DNA of 64,000 nt from CAYVIB01 sp964451365. Lineage in GTDB: Bacteria; Pseudomonadota; Gammaproteobacteria; Pseudomonadales; Cellvibrionaceae. The position numbers were made by a program, and so were the translations under genes. The notes beneath the pieces were generated by a model, which was not told the DNA's origin, did no database searches, and was given only the letters and a program-made list of their open reading frames with translations. Below are positions 36,085 to 44,083 of the stretch, in pieces; position 1 is the first letter of the stretch; each line of letters begins with the position of its first letter. Location of the stretch: positions 19,888 through 83,887 of the forward strand of contig CAYVIB010000027.1 of NCBI GenBank assembly GCA_964451365.1. Direction: 5' to 3'.

Positions 36085-36924
36085 ATGCGCCTGTTCGTAG
36101 ACAACCTTACCAACATTGACTTCAGCTATCTGGACAGCGACCGTGGACTCGTCGGCGAAACATGGCTGGCCAGCGTCGAATTAACCGGAGATCTCGACGA
36201 GCAGGGAATGATATGCGATTTCGGCGACGTCAAAAAAACGCTGCGAAACTGGTTGAACACTGAACTGGATCATCGGCTTTTATTGCCTGTACAGTCCGGG
36301 CACATCAAATTACTGCCGGACGAAAACAGCTGCAGCGTGGAGTGGCATTTCGGCGACCGCTATCTGGCCACCGGTTCACCAAATCAAGCGCTGACGTTTG
36401 TTCCCGCAACAGCTATTAACGAAGAAACCGTGGCGGCGTGGTGTATCGGGCAATTAATGCCGCATTTCCCGGCTTCGGTAAAAAACCTCGTGCTCACCTT
36501 CAAGCCCGAATCGATCGAAGGTCCCTATTATCACTACAGCCACGGTTTAAAAAAGCACGGCGGTGATTGTCAGCGTATCGCTCACGGCCATCGATCGCGA
36601 ATCGAAATCTGGCGCAATGGCCACATGTCGCACGACGATATGGAGGACTGGGCGTGCAAGTGGAAAGATATTTACCTGGGGACACGGGAAGACCTACTGG
36701 TGGATCAGCGCAACGACACGAATCTGGTTTTCCAGTATGAAGCACGGCAGGGAGATTTTCGCTTGAGCCTGCCCAAGGACTGCGTGTATTTGATCGAGAC
36801 CGATTCCACCGTGGAATTTATTGCGCAACACGTCGCCCGGCAGTTAAAAAAGAAACACCCATCGGATTCGTTTGTAGTAAAAGCGTATGAAGGACTCGGT
36901 AAAGGCGCGATTGCCGAGTGTTAA
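36085..36924 (+). CDS. Tandem 6-pyruvoyltetrahydropterin synthase-like protein
   Basis: 279 aa, twice the length of QueD. Each half resembles a PTPS/QueD T-fold. The second half keeps a zinc-ligand pattern (YHYSHGLKKHGGDCQRIAHG: His, Cys and HGH), while the first half lacks it. The longer tandem form is found in several gammaproteobacteria. It may act in 7-deazaguanine (queuosine precursor) metabolism; queF is present at 56487. Exact reaction uncertain. Confidence 0.75.
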   Translation: MRLFVDNLTNIDFSYLDSDRGLVGETWLASVELTGDLDEQGMICDFGDVKKTLRNWLNTELDHRLLLPVQSGHIKLLPDENSCSVEWHFGDRYLATGSPNQALTFVPATAINEETVAAWCIGQLMPHFPASVKNLVLTFKPESIEGPYYHYSHGLKKHGGDCQRIAHGHRSRIEIWRNGHMSHDDMEDWACKWKDIYLGTREDLLVDQRNDTNLVFQYEARQGDFRLSLPKDCVYLIETDSTVEFIAQHVARQLKKKHPSDSFVVKAYEGLGKGAIAEC

Positions 36925-36932
36925 CCCTAAGG

Positions 36933-37664
36933 TTAGTCACCCAAATCGAAATTCATCCGGACGGAAAACGCCTCCCTGTTCTCACAGGGCGAGCCGTCAA
37001 AATAGTGAAAGGCTATTTTCCGGTCGACGGAAACGTGTGACAGACTGACCGTTCGGGCATCATCGCGATGCATGCAAATGGAATAAGCCGACTTCTCCGG
37101 TTCGTGACTGCGATGCAGCCGGTAAAAATCGGCTGGCGACAACGGTTCGGCTCGCGAACGAAGCATTGACTCATACAACGACAAACGCTGCTGCAACACG
37201 GATTCGTAGTTTATCGCGGAAGAAATAAGCGGACTCGCGGCATTGCTTTCTTCCAATGCCTTTCCGGTCCAACGAAACAAGGGAATATCTGTCCCGATTC
37301 CCGTCGCGGGTGAAAAAAATAAAAGCGAAAACGGCGCGTATTTGTTTAGATTGCTTTGCCTTAGGAGCTCCGCTACCTGATCAATGGAGCTGGCACCCAG
37401 CAGCGTCGGAATAATTTTTCCCCGCGAGAGCAGCTTTCCCTTGGGCATTCGTCCCTGGTAATAATTCAGTAACGCGAAGGTACAACCGAATTGATTTACG
37501 GCTATCCATGTGCCGCCACCCTGGGGGTCGGTCGGCACAATGGCCCGAACATTACCAAAAACCCGCACGGCGGGAGGGAGGGCTTTAGGGCGCAAAACCT
37601 GTTCATCGCGATTAAAGAAAACATCGTAGCCACTATTGTGGTGAAACCAGCTTATTGTGCACAT
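36933..37664 (-). CDS. NRDE (TANGO2-like) family protein
   Basis: 243 aa. Begins MCTISWFHHNSGYDVFFNRD with the family NRDE motif and a Cys2 that could become an N-terminal nucleophile. GGGTWIAVNQFGCTFALLNY is also typical. Function unknown in bacteria; eukaryotic TANGO2 is linked to lipid and haem handling. Overlaps the upstream DinB gene by 13 nt, so they are translationally coupled. Confidence 0.85.
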   Translation of the reverse strand: MCTISWFHHNSGYDVFFNRDEQVLRPKALPPAVRVFGNVRAIVPTDPQGGGTWIAVNQFGCTFALLNYYQGRMPKGKLLSRGKIIPTLLGASSIDQVAELLRQSNLNKYAPFSLLFFSPATGIGTDIPLFRWTGKALEESNAASPLISSAINYESVLQQRLSLYESMLRSRAEPLSPADFYRLHRSHEPEKSAYSICMHRDDARTVSLSHVSVDRKIAFHYFDGSPCENREAFSVRMNFDLGD

Positions 37665-38218
37665 CCGGGCTCTTCACGCAAAAAACTCGCGGTTGCGGGC
37701 GCAACACCCAGCTTTTCCTCGGTTTCAATTCCCTGTAGTCTGGCGATAACGTCGATCAGGGCATAGTGATGCACCGCGTGGCTGCCGATGAAAACCAGTT
37801 CCCGTATTTCCGTGGTTGGCACGACAACGGATTCCGTCTCATTCAGAGTCACCTCGGTTTTGATATCCAACCTTGGATTGTTAAACCTCTCGCTGTGTCG
37901 ACTGAGATTCCGCAGTCCAAGATCAAACTCACTCAGCCAGTTTCTGACTTCGTTTAGTTCGACCTGGGCCTGTTTCCTGCAGCTCTCCACAACATCACCC
38001 CTTCGCCGTACATCGTAATCGATAACGTTGCCATCAACGCGGCGAATTACCGCAAAGTACATATCCAGCACGTGCCGGATATGTTCGGCAATGCTACTTT
38101 TAACCAGCGGGGTGACACAGATATATTGCTCATCGGTAAGCGAAGAAAGGAATCGCAAACCCTGGTCCACCGCTTCGAGATTTCCCCTGATAACAGAACG
38201 GACTGCTTCTATATTCAT
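37652..38218 (-). CDS. DinB-like four-helix protein
   Basis: 188 aa. DinB/YfiT-type fold with metal-ligand histidines in SSIAEHIRHVLDMYFAVI and FIGSHAVHHYALIDVIARL. The family includes metal-dependent thiol-transferases and damage-inducible proteins of unknown role. Fifth gene of a probable minus-strand operon. Confidence 0.8.
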   Translation of the reverse strand: MNIEAVRSVIRGNLEAVDQGLRFLSSLTDEQYICVTPLVKSSIAEHIRHVLDMYFAVIRRVDGNVIDYDVRRRGDVVESCRKQAQVELNEVRNWLSEFDLGLRNLSRHSERFNNPRLDIKTEVTLNETESVVVPTTEIRELVFIGSHAVHHYALIDVIARLQGIETEEKLGVAPATASFLREEPGCAQ

Positions 38219-38258
38219 TTATTTTTTCGCAACAGTTAATTATCAATATGGATGGCAA

Positions 38259-38726
38259 TCAATCGGAAGTCCGGGATAACAGAGCTCCTTTCAACGTGCT
38301 CGATTGCCCCTTCAGGTCACCGATAACAAGCGTTAGCGCAGCAAGCCAGGTGATACACGCCATTATAAATAACAGTCCTCCATCCCTGGTTTCCAGCATA
38401 CGGCCCTCGGGATCGAAATTCGGCATCGCGATTCCAAGGGGAGTGAACAGGTGGAAAAAAATCGCCCCCGTCATAATTCCCAGCGCCAGCAACGCGCCCC
38501 AGGGCCACCATCGGGTAAACAGCAGCACAGATGCTAACAGCTCCGCCATGCCAACTCCATAGCCGCCGTAACGGGCAAACCAGGCCAGGCCGGACCACTC
38601 TCCAAGCGTGTTAAAAATATGTTGGGTTTCGGGTGAATTGGTGAACTTGAAGAACAGGGACTGAATGAAAACGAATGCGATCCATGCAGACAGGAGCCAG
38701 CGATAGTTTACCTTGATAAAGTTCAT
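38259..38726 (-). CDS. DoxX-like membrane protein
   Basis: 155 aa with four hydrophobic helices (LLSAWIAFVFIQSLFFKF; GVGMAELLASVLLFTRW; GALLALGIMTGAIFFHLF; LLFIMACITWLAALTLVIG). Resembles DoxX-type small membrane proteins. Starts 15 nt after the YHS gene stops. Role unknown. Confidence 0.75.
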   Translation of the reverse strand: MNFIKVNYRWLLSAWIAFVFIQSLFFKFTNSPETQHIFNTLGEWSGLAWFARYGGYGVGMAELLASVLLFTRWWPWGALLALGIMTGAIFFHLFTPLGIAMPNFDPEGRMLETRDGGLLFIMACITWLAALTLVIGDLKGQSSTLKGALLSRTSD

Positions 38727-38741
38727 TTCAGTTGCCTCGCA

Positions 38742-39200
38742 CTAATCATCAAGCAGCGTTGGCCAGTTCCTGTCCGCACGCTCTATATAACCCGGAACAT
38801 CCTCCAACCACTTCGCCTGAACGGACTTGCTGTAATTCAAATACAATTTGCCATCGACAACACGCCAATATTTCGGATTGCCCGGCGCGCGCGCATTTTT
38901 CGCCGCTACCGCCCAGGCACAGAATCCGCCGTACCGGGGCGCATACTTTTCGGGATTTTCGATGAACAGGCGCCGGTTTTCCTCCGATTGAAACAACCAG
39001 AGCGCTTCCTGGTATCGATAGGTGAACTCCTCCCTTCCTTTCTCCGGCCTTTCCGCAGTGAAAAAACTGACCGGGTCATATCCGCTGACTGCCTTATCGC
39101 TAAACAAGCCAGTATAAACTTTATCTCCCGCGCTCACCGAGAACGATATCGTCATTGCGAAAAGAAAAGCCAGGAAAACAGCGTATTGTGTTTTTAACAT
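38742..39200 (-). CDS. YHS domain protein with signal peptide
   Basis: 152 aa. Sec signal peptide (VFLAFLFAMTISFSVSAG), then a YHS domain with SGYDPVSFFT, YRYQEALWLFQSEENRRLF and NPEKYAPRYGGFCAWAVA. The single Cys in GGFCAW could be a metal ligand. Probably periplasmic. Follows the ATP-grasp gene by 10 nt. Confidence 0.85.
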   Translation of the reverse strand: MLKTQYAVFLAFLFAMTISFSVSAGDKVYTGLFSDKAVSGYDPVSFFTAERPEKGREEFTYRYQEALWLFQSEENRRLFIENPEKYAPRYGGFCAWAVAAKNARAPGNPKYWRVVDGKLYLNYSKSVQAKWLEDVPGYIERADRNWPTLLDD

Positions 39201-39210
39201 CGACTCCCCT

Positions 39211-40317
39211 CTAATCTGTGGTCGGGTAGGACGCTCCGCGCTTCAGTTCCGACAGCCATTCCCGGATCAGCGCCAAAGCCGAAGGCGGCTTATGCCCTCG
39301 CTTGCGGATGGCGTGCCCTATTTCGAATAAAATTTTGTATTGCTTGAACAGGGTTTTAAATACATCCATCAACGAGCCCCGGCTGTCCCATATATGGGTA
39401 GCTTCACTGCTGGCGCCGTTAACTTCAATAATGACAAAATTTTTCCCCTCCTGGAGGGAGGCGATATCGGCGAATTTGATATCGAGGCGACCGTAGTGAA
39501 AGTCCGGAAAGTCCCGCAAAATTTCATTAATTTTCTTTTCAAGCGCATCGGTCAGATAGCCATTGCCATTCCTGAAAATACTTCCCCGGCAGTGACTGCC
39601 GGGGAACGCCAGTTCCACCACCTCACCGGGCGCGGGTATCGAATCCAGTCGACCATTGAACCTGGGAAAATACAGATGGCAGAGTTTCCTCGCGCGAGGG
39701 TCCTCCTCGATCAGCATTTTTAATGTTCTTTTTCCGTCACCCACAACATAGGGAACATACTTTAATGTAACTGAAATAATCCTGCCGTGATCCTTGTCGG
39801 GCATCCGGGTATAGAAAATACCGGCCTCCGCCTGGTACGGAGCCAGTCGCTGCAAAATATACTGTCGGTCCGGGGGAAAAATTTCGAGATACCTGGCCAG
39901 CTCTTCGGCACCGCGGATAACGTTGACCCCCGCACCCCGACAACCCTTGTCCGGCTTGACGACCAGTGGCAGGTCGATTCCCGTCGCTTCCGCAAGCGCC
40001 AGTGCCTCCAGGGCCTGATCGGCAATTGGTTTTTGCTCAACGTTCAACAAAAGATAGGGAAGAATATAAGATCGGGCGAACGGCCCGGCGCCATCCAGGA
40101 TACCGGATTTAGATTCACCCACCATTCCGCCAAGTTTTATCGCCGGATTGGCCAGCATAGGCAAGCCCAGGCTTCGGTAGCGGACGGACAGGACAAGCCA
40201 GTACACGACCACGGGCGCGTAGAAAAACCAGACGGGCCAGAACTCGAAGTAAGAAGTGGGTTTATTGCCCAGCTCCAGCGGTGGCAGGCCCTTGTTGACG
40301 ATATTGTGCGAATTCAG
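39211..40317 (-). CDS. ATP-grasp protein (D-Ala-D-Ala ligase-like), unusual start
   Basis: About 368 aa. ATP-grasp features: VVKPDKGCRGAGVNVI (ATP-binding), RLDIKFADIASL and FVIIEVNGASSEATHIW (metal-binding). The first ATG/GTG/TTG-type codon is GTG at 40212. However, the frame upstream reads protein-like sequence (LELGNKPTSYFEFWPVWFFY) continuing the same membrane-like N-terminal segment. Back to the upstream stop there is no ATG, GTG or TTG. CTG at 40317 has AGGA 8 nt upstream and is my best start; ATA or ATC codons nearby are alternatives. Substrate unknown. Second gene of the DedA-to-NRDE operon. Confidence 0.75.
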   Translation of the reverse strand: MNSHNIVNKGLPPLELGNKPTSYFEFWPVWFFYAPVVVYWLVLSVRYRSLGLPMLANPAIKLGGMVGESKSGILDGAGPFARSYILPYLLLNVEQKPIADQALEALALAEATGIDLPLVVKPDKGCRGAGVNVIRGAEELARYLEIFPPDRQYILQRLAPYQAEAGIFYTRMPDKDHGRIISVTLKYVPYVVGDGKRTLKMLIEEDPRARKLCHLYFPRFNGRLDSIPAPGEVVELAFPGSHCRGSIFRNGNGYLTDALEKKINEILRDFPDFHYGRLDIKFADIASLQEGKNFVIIEVNGASSEATHIWDSRGSLMDVFKTLFKQYKILFEIGHAIRKRGHKPPSALALIREWLSELKRGASYPTTD

Positions 40318-40385
40318 GGATATTTTCCTGCTTATGATTGTTGTTATGTAGTCTAATAATTACCCGGCCAAATGGTGTCACAAAT

Positions 40386-40946
40386 TTATAATTTTTTTCT
40401 GCCGGCCCGCAGATTGTTAATGAGAAACAACGCTCCGGCAATCAGCATCAGGCTCCACTTCCACGGCCCCGACGATACCAGCCATTCGCTGGTTCCCAGG
40501 GTGTAAACCAGGGTAAAGATAACCCCTATCCACGCGGCACCGGCCAGCAACATTGCGGTAAAAAACCGTATTGGCGACACCCGCCACAATCCACAAAGCG
40601 TGAAACCCAAGGTCCTGAGGCCGGGCAGGAAGCGTATTGCCATAATGTTGGACAGCATGCGCTGCCGAAACCGCCGGCGAAGCTCACGACTGCGGGGGTT
40701 TAACAGGATGCGGCTACGCAAGGGCCGCCACTGGACCGCCAGCCTGCCCATATAGTACAGCCCCATATCCCCGGAACATATGCCGACCAAAACCGCCGTT
40801 ACCGCCAGCGGCACAGGTATGATCATGTCGGCCGCGAACAGGGCGCCGGACACCACAGCCGCATCTTCCCAAACCCATGAAATGAGAATAACAGCCAAAG
40901 CCACCAGTAGGGGGTTGTCTGAATACTGGAGCAGGATATCGGCCAT
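40386..40946 (-). CDS. DedA/VTT-family membrane protein
   Basis: 186 aa. DedA-type features: hydrophobic re-entrant segment LAVILISWVWEDAAVVSGAL with the acidic WED, and the arginine-containing motif MAIRFLPGLRTLGFTLCGLW. The family includes undecaprenyl-phosphate and phospholipid flippases. Probable first gene of the minus-strand operon. Confidence 0.85.
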   Translation of the reverse strand: MADILLQYSDNPLLVALAVILISWVWEDAAVVSGALFAADMIIPVPLAVTAVLVGICSGDMGLYYMGRLAVQWRPLRSRILLNPRSRELRRRFRQRMLSNIMAIRFLPGLRTLGFTLCGLWRVSPIRFFTAMLLAGAAWIGVIFTLVYTLGTSEWLVSSGPWKWSLMLIAGALFLINNLRAGRKKL

Positions 40947-41077
40947 CAGGATACCGCCAGGGAAATGAAAACAGATCGGGCGCTAGTGTAACCCATAGAA
41001 GGAGAAACACCACAAACGACGCGCGGCGATACCTGTCGTCGCGCAACAATGTGCCAAGTTTTTGATTTAAAAGGAGA

Positions 41078-41104
41078 ATGGCGGTGAGGGAGGGAGTCGA
41101 ACCC
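41078..41104. repeat. Left attachment site of the prophage
   Basis: 27 bp identical to 54591-54617, starting ATGGCGGTGAGGG and ending GTCGAACCC. It corresponds to the CCA end, acceptor stem and part of the T arm of tRNA-Ser(GGA). The sequence diverges immediately after. It is the displaced tRNA end left at the far side of the element. Confidence 0.93.
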
Positions 41105-41195
41105 GTTAAATTATGCTACAAAGTGGAACTTTGTGTTTAAAATCAAAGTGATACGGATATATTGATCACAAAAAAACGCTTTTTTGCACAGTTAT

Positions 41196-41213
41196 GTAGT
41201 CAATTTGTAGACA
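41196..41213. repeat. Candidate integrase arm-binding repeat, left
   Basis: The 18-bp GTAGTCAATTTGTAGACA occurs here, 92 bp inside the left core repeat, and again at 54527-54544, 47 bp inside the right core repeat. Placement on both sides of the core in the circular form fits arm-type sites of a tyrosine integrase. Apart from this and the low-confidence frame at 41368, nothing else is seen in 41105-41700. Confidence 0.55.
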
Positions 41214-41367
41214 CAACCTTATATCTATAGCCACAGAATTAAAGTTAGTTAAGTGGAATTAATTTCAATTTAAGTAATGGAATAAATTTAATCTAATTTA
41301 ATTTAATTCAAAAGTTATTAAATTACTGATCTCATTTTTTATGTTTTTTTATTACTTCTTTTGTGCG

Positions 41368-41661
41368 CTATTTCCAATGCATTTTAATTGTTTTCGATTT
41401 TTTCGTAATTATTTTTAGTCGGCTTAATATAGGCAGTCTATTCCTCTTCATTACAAAATAATGCAACCCTTTGATTATTATAGGATTTTTAAGAATCCCC
41501 TTAATCCACATGGCAGCCATATCAACTTTTTTTGATATAGATTCAACTTTCAAGCTCTGTCTATACTCTCTTTCTGCCTCATCTGTATTAAAAAAAATCC
41601 ACTCCAAACACATTTTCTGCTTGCGAAGTATCTTTTTTGCTGGTATCTTGATCGGCAACAA
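41368..41661 (-). CDS. Possible small basic protein
   Basis: An open frame of 97 residues with a TTG start, very rich in Lys and Ile (LKVESISKKVDMAAMWIKGI). No ribosome-binding site or known domain. It lies in AT-rich DNA at the left end of the prophage. It could be real, or a chance frame in low-complexity sequence; low confidence. Confidence 0.3.
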   Translation of the reverse strand: MLPIKIPAKKILRKQKMCLEWIFFNTDEAEREYRQSLKVESISKKVDMAAMWIKGILKNPIIIKGLHYFVMKRNRLPILSRLKIITKKSKTIKMHWK

Positions 41662-41755
41662 ATAAAAAACCCCAAATGACTACTTTGCGAGGGCAGTTCA
41701 AATGGGGTTTTCGATTTTACTTTATCCCCCGTTCGTGAGGAGGGTCATTAGTACT

Positions 41756-42295
41756 ATGTCCAGAATACAAGAAGAGATCGATTTTGTCAAAGGGCAGCTT
41801 AAAAGAACAAAATCGATACATGACAAAAATCCCTTTAACGGCAGTAAGTTACCGGATGTTATTAAAGGCTTTGAGCAGGTAATTCGCCGGCTAGAGTCTG
41901 TAAGGGATAACCCTGCCGAAGCCAGCAAATCAGCCTCTGGCGTATCTCCTCTTAAGCAAGAGCAGCTTTACCTTTTACCCAAGGACCTGGAAGACCTTCC
42001 TGAAGAGCTGTTAACACAGCTCAACCAGTCCAAATCAGACAAGCTCGAATTAAACATCTTAAAGTCGCTTGAAGATGCTGGAGGAGTGCTGTCCATCGAT
42101 GTTCTTCTTGTAAGGCTATACCGCCTCACCAAACAGATCTACGACCGAAGACAGCTATCGGCCAAACTTTTCAGAATGACAAAAAAAGGGCTGATATTTT
42201 CCGTTCCAAAGAAAAAGTCCGTTTACTCGATATCTCCTATAGATCCATCACTACTTGAGGATGAAGAAAATGACGAACCAGACGATGAAGAATAA
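41756..42295 (+). CDS. Hypothetical cargo protein, winged-helix-like C-terminus
   Basis: 179 aa from ATG 41756 (the frame is open back to 41702). The N-terminal part is charged and helical (MSRIQEEIDFVKGQLKRTKS). Residues ~105-165 (LNILKSLEDAGGVLSIDVLL then RRQLSAKLFRMTKKGLIFSV) look like a winged helix. It ends in an acidic tail (EDEENDEPDDEE). Its stop is followed at once by the AAGGAGG of the 14-aa leader. It is the first gene of the unusual tRNA-containing cassette. Not recognised. Confidence 0.65.
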   Translation: MSRIQEEIDFVKGQLKRTKSIHDKNPFNGSKLPDVIKGFEQVIRRLESVRDNPAEASKSASGVSPLKQEQLYLLPKDLEDLPEELLTQLNQSKSDKLELNILKSLEDAGGVLSIDVLLVRLYRLTKQIYDRRQLSAKLFRMTKKGLIFSVPKKKSVYSISPIDPSLLEDEENDEPDDEE

Positions 42296-42306
42296 AGGAG
42301 GATTAA

Positions 42307-42351
42307 ATGCCACCATATGACATCGGCCGAGGTAGCGGCCGTAAGCAATAG
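42307..42351 (+). CDS. 14-aa leader-type peptide with a strong ribosome-binding site
   Basis: ATG at 42307 has a full AAGGAGG 5 nt upstream. It encodes MPPYDIGRGSGRKQ and ends at TAG 42349-42351, whose stop lies in the left arm of the hairpin 42346-42394. The layout (strong ribosome-binding site, tiny frame, hairpin overlapping the stop) looks like a regulatory leader peptide, though a bioactive peptide is possible. Confidence 0.5.
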   Translation: MPPYDIGRGSGRKQ

Positions 42352-42394
42352 TGATAGGGGAAGCTTTAGCGGGCACCCCCCTTATCACCTATTG
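42346..42394 (+). promoter_or_regulatory. Hairpin overlapping the leader-peptide stop
   Basis: CAATAG, TGATA and GGGG pair in order with CCCC, TATCA and CTATTG, with single bulged C and T on the right arm and a 17-nt loop. No T run follows, so it is not a standard terminator. A ribosome stalled on the leader would prevent its formation. Possible attenuator or RNA processing signal before the tRNA gene. Confidence 0.5.
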
Positions 42395-42412
42395 ACCTAC
42401 CTTGCCTTAACT

Positions 42413-42495
42413 ACTGGTGTGGCGGAAATGGTAGACGCACTAATGTCGGAAGTTAGCAGCCTATGGCTATGCAGGTTCGAGTCCTGTCACCAGTA
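42413..42495 (+). tRNA. Class II leucine-type tRNA with CGG (proline) anticodon
   Basis: A complete cloverleaf can be drawn. Acceptor ACTGGTG/CACCAGT; D arm GCG..CGC with the leucine-type GGAAATGGTAGAC. Anticodon stem CTAAT/GTTAG with loop GTCGGAA (anticodon CGG at 42447-42449, U33 and A37 present). Long variable arm AGCC/GGCT; T arm GCAGG-TTCGAGT-CCTGT; discriminator A. CCA is not encoded, unlike the host tRNA-Ser. The body says leucine, the anticodon says proline (CCG). It sits in phage cargo between a 14-aa peptide and a 47-aa basic protein. It could be a mistranslating tRNA, a decoy, or a decayed copy. Confidence 0.75.
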
Positions 42496-42568
42496 CATAC
42501 TCAAACCATGCTCATTATTGCATAAACGCCTGTTTTTGCAATCTGGGCAAATATACAGGATCAAAAAG

Positions 42569-42712
42569 ATGCCTAAAAAACAATCAGGCAACAACACCTC
42601 ATCACTGGCCGGAAGAATACTCTCTGGCAGCAAAAAAGCTACTCAAGGCGACGCAAAAAAACTAGCTGCGTCCGTTTTGAGCCAGGATGAGAAAAAAGGC
42701 AAACGTAAGTAG
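42569..42712 (+). CDS. 47-aa basic small protein
   Basis: MPKKQSGNNTSSLAGRILSG..., ending in DEKKGKRK. Lys/Ser-rich with a short helix (AKKLAASVLSQDEKK). Small proteins of this look are common in mobile elements; function unknown. It directly follows the tRNA-like gene. It ends 114 nt before the convergent methyltransferase gene stops. Confidence 0.6.
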   Translation: MPKKQSGNNTSSLAGRILSGSKKATQGDAKKLAASVLSQDEKKGKRK

Positions 42713-42782
42713 CTAAACGTTTGCAAACGATGCTGCAGGGCTAGATACCCCAAAGCAGTTCAATTTGTTACTTCCTACGTAG

Positions 42783-42803
42783 GGACCCGCAATCTGCGGG
42801 TCC
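42783..42803. terminator. Hairpin between the small gene and the methyltransferase
   Basis: GGACCCGC / GCGGGTCC, 8-bp perfect stem with a 5-nt loop, between convergent genes. A short T-rich run follows on the plus strand. Confidence 0.65.
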
Positions 42804-42826
42804 TTCTTCCGAAACTTTAACACCTT

Positions 42827-44083
42827 TTAGACCTTTAAACTAATAGCTCTTTCCCGCGTTTTAGCCCGCTTTAAGGCCACCGGGCCCAAACCTGTGCCAG
42901 GATGCGGCGCATGATATCCAACCAGCCCAAGATACTCTCTGGGCACTTTGGCAACTTTACTCGGTTTTGCGGTGGCGGATTTCTTTTTCGGCAAAAGTTT
43001 TAATGGAGTAGAAATTGAGCTGTCGTTAAATAGCTGGATCCTGATTTCTCGACCCAATATCTCTCCCATTAAACTGGCAACAGCGTTTCCGACCTGCCTC
43101 TGCACTTCGGTCCTACCGCCTTCAATATAATAGTCGTCAGGGATTGTCTGAATTCTGCACATTTCTCGCATCGTTAGCCTTCGATTATCCCAGTGAAATG
43201 GACCAATAGCGCTGCCTGGCTGAGCCTGTATCGTCCAAGACGGCTTATCTTTAGCTAACTTTAATAAAAACCCCCAGTATCTAGTTCGCCAACCAAACAA
43301 AGGCAAACCCTCACCTCTTTCGGTGTGATACAAATAATTTTGACCTTCAGGGATAGCCTTCAATAAATTGCCCCACTTTCCTCCTGGAATTAAGCTTGGG
43401 TCCTTAGATTCGGGAGAGTCAACTAAATCCCCGAGGACATCCCAGGTGGTGACCCATGGTTTTTTTGGAAATAACTCATCCTGCAACGAGTCTGGATCTC
43501 CATGCGTAGGCTCTGGGAACTTAAACCGCTTACCATTGCGCGCGCCCACTAGGTAAACCCGTTCTCGGATCTGTGGAACGCCATAATCTGCAGCATTCAG
43601 CACCTTCCAAGTAAAAGAATATCTAGATCCCGTTTCTACATTAATCTTATTAATAATGTTTTCTAGTAACTTAAGACCCTCATCCTTACCCTTAAAGGTC
43701 AGTCCTTGAACATTTTCTAACAAAAATGCCTTAGGCTTTAAATCTCTTAAAACGCGAAGATAAGCGGTCAACGTATCAGCTCTAGGGTCGTCCAAACGCT
43801 TAGTATCACCCGAAGACCAGTATGCGGACTTAGAAAAAGGCTGGCATGGAGGTCCACCTATAAGAAGATCAGGAGCCTTTCTCGTAAACCCCCCGGCCTT
43901 TTTAATCTCTGCAGATGTTACATTGTGAATATCTTGCTCAAATAGTCGCCAGTTTCGATTCGATTTTATTGTTTTACATGCCCATTTATCCATTTCTACA
44001 GCAACAGCTGTCTCAAACCCAGCAGCCTCAAGACCCAGATCCAGCCCCCCGGCGCCTGTATATAAGCTCACAATCTTGCGCAT
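42827..44083 (-). CDS. C5-cytosine DNA methyltransferase of a type II system
   Basis: 418 aa. All key motifs are present: motif I SLYTGAGGLDLGLEAAGF (AdoMet), motif IV GGPPCQPFSKS (catalytic Cys80), motif VI LLENVQGL, motif VIII IRERVYLVGAR and motif X RQVGNAVASLMGEIL. It is divergent from a small HTH gene and a SacI-family endonuclease, so it is probably the protecting methylase. Recognition of GAGCTC is inferred from the partner. AT-rich codon use contrasts with the host genes around it. Confidence 0.93.
   Translation of the reverse strand: MRKIVSLYTGAGGLDLGLEAAGFETAVAVEMDKWACKTIKSNRNWRLFEQDIHNVTSAEIKKAGGFTRKAPDLLIGGPPCQPFSKSAYWSSGDTKRLDDPRADTLTAYLRVLRDLKPKAFLLENVQGLTFKGKDEGLKLLENIINKINVETGSRYSFTWKVLNAADYGVPQIRERVYLVGARNGKRFKFPEPTHGDPDSLQDELFPKKPWVTTWDVLGDLVDSPESKDPSLIPGGKWGNLLKAIPEGQNYLYHTERGEGLPLFGWRTRYWGFLLKLAKDKPSWTIQAQPGSAIGPFHWDNRRLTMREMCRIQTIPDDYYIEGGRTEVQRQVGNAVASLMGEILGREIRIQLFNDSSISTPLKLLPKKKSATAKPSKVAKVPREYLGLVGYHAPHPGTGLGPVALKRAKTRERAISLKV

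Noticed and set aside
42317..42712. 131-codon frame covering the tRNA-like gene and the 47-aa protein
   Set aside because: Its first part translates the hairpin and the tRNA, with no ribosome-binding site. The real product is the short protein from ATG 42569.
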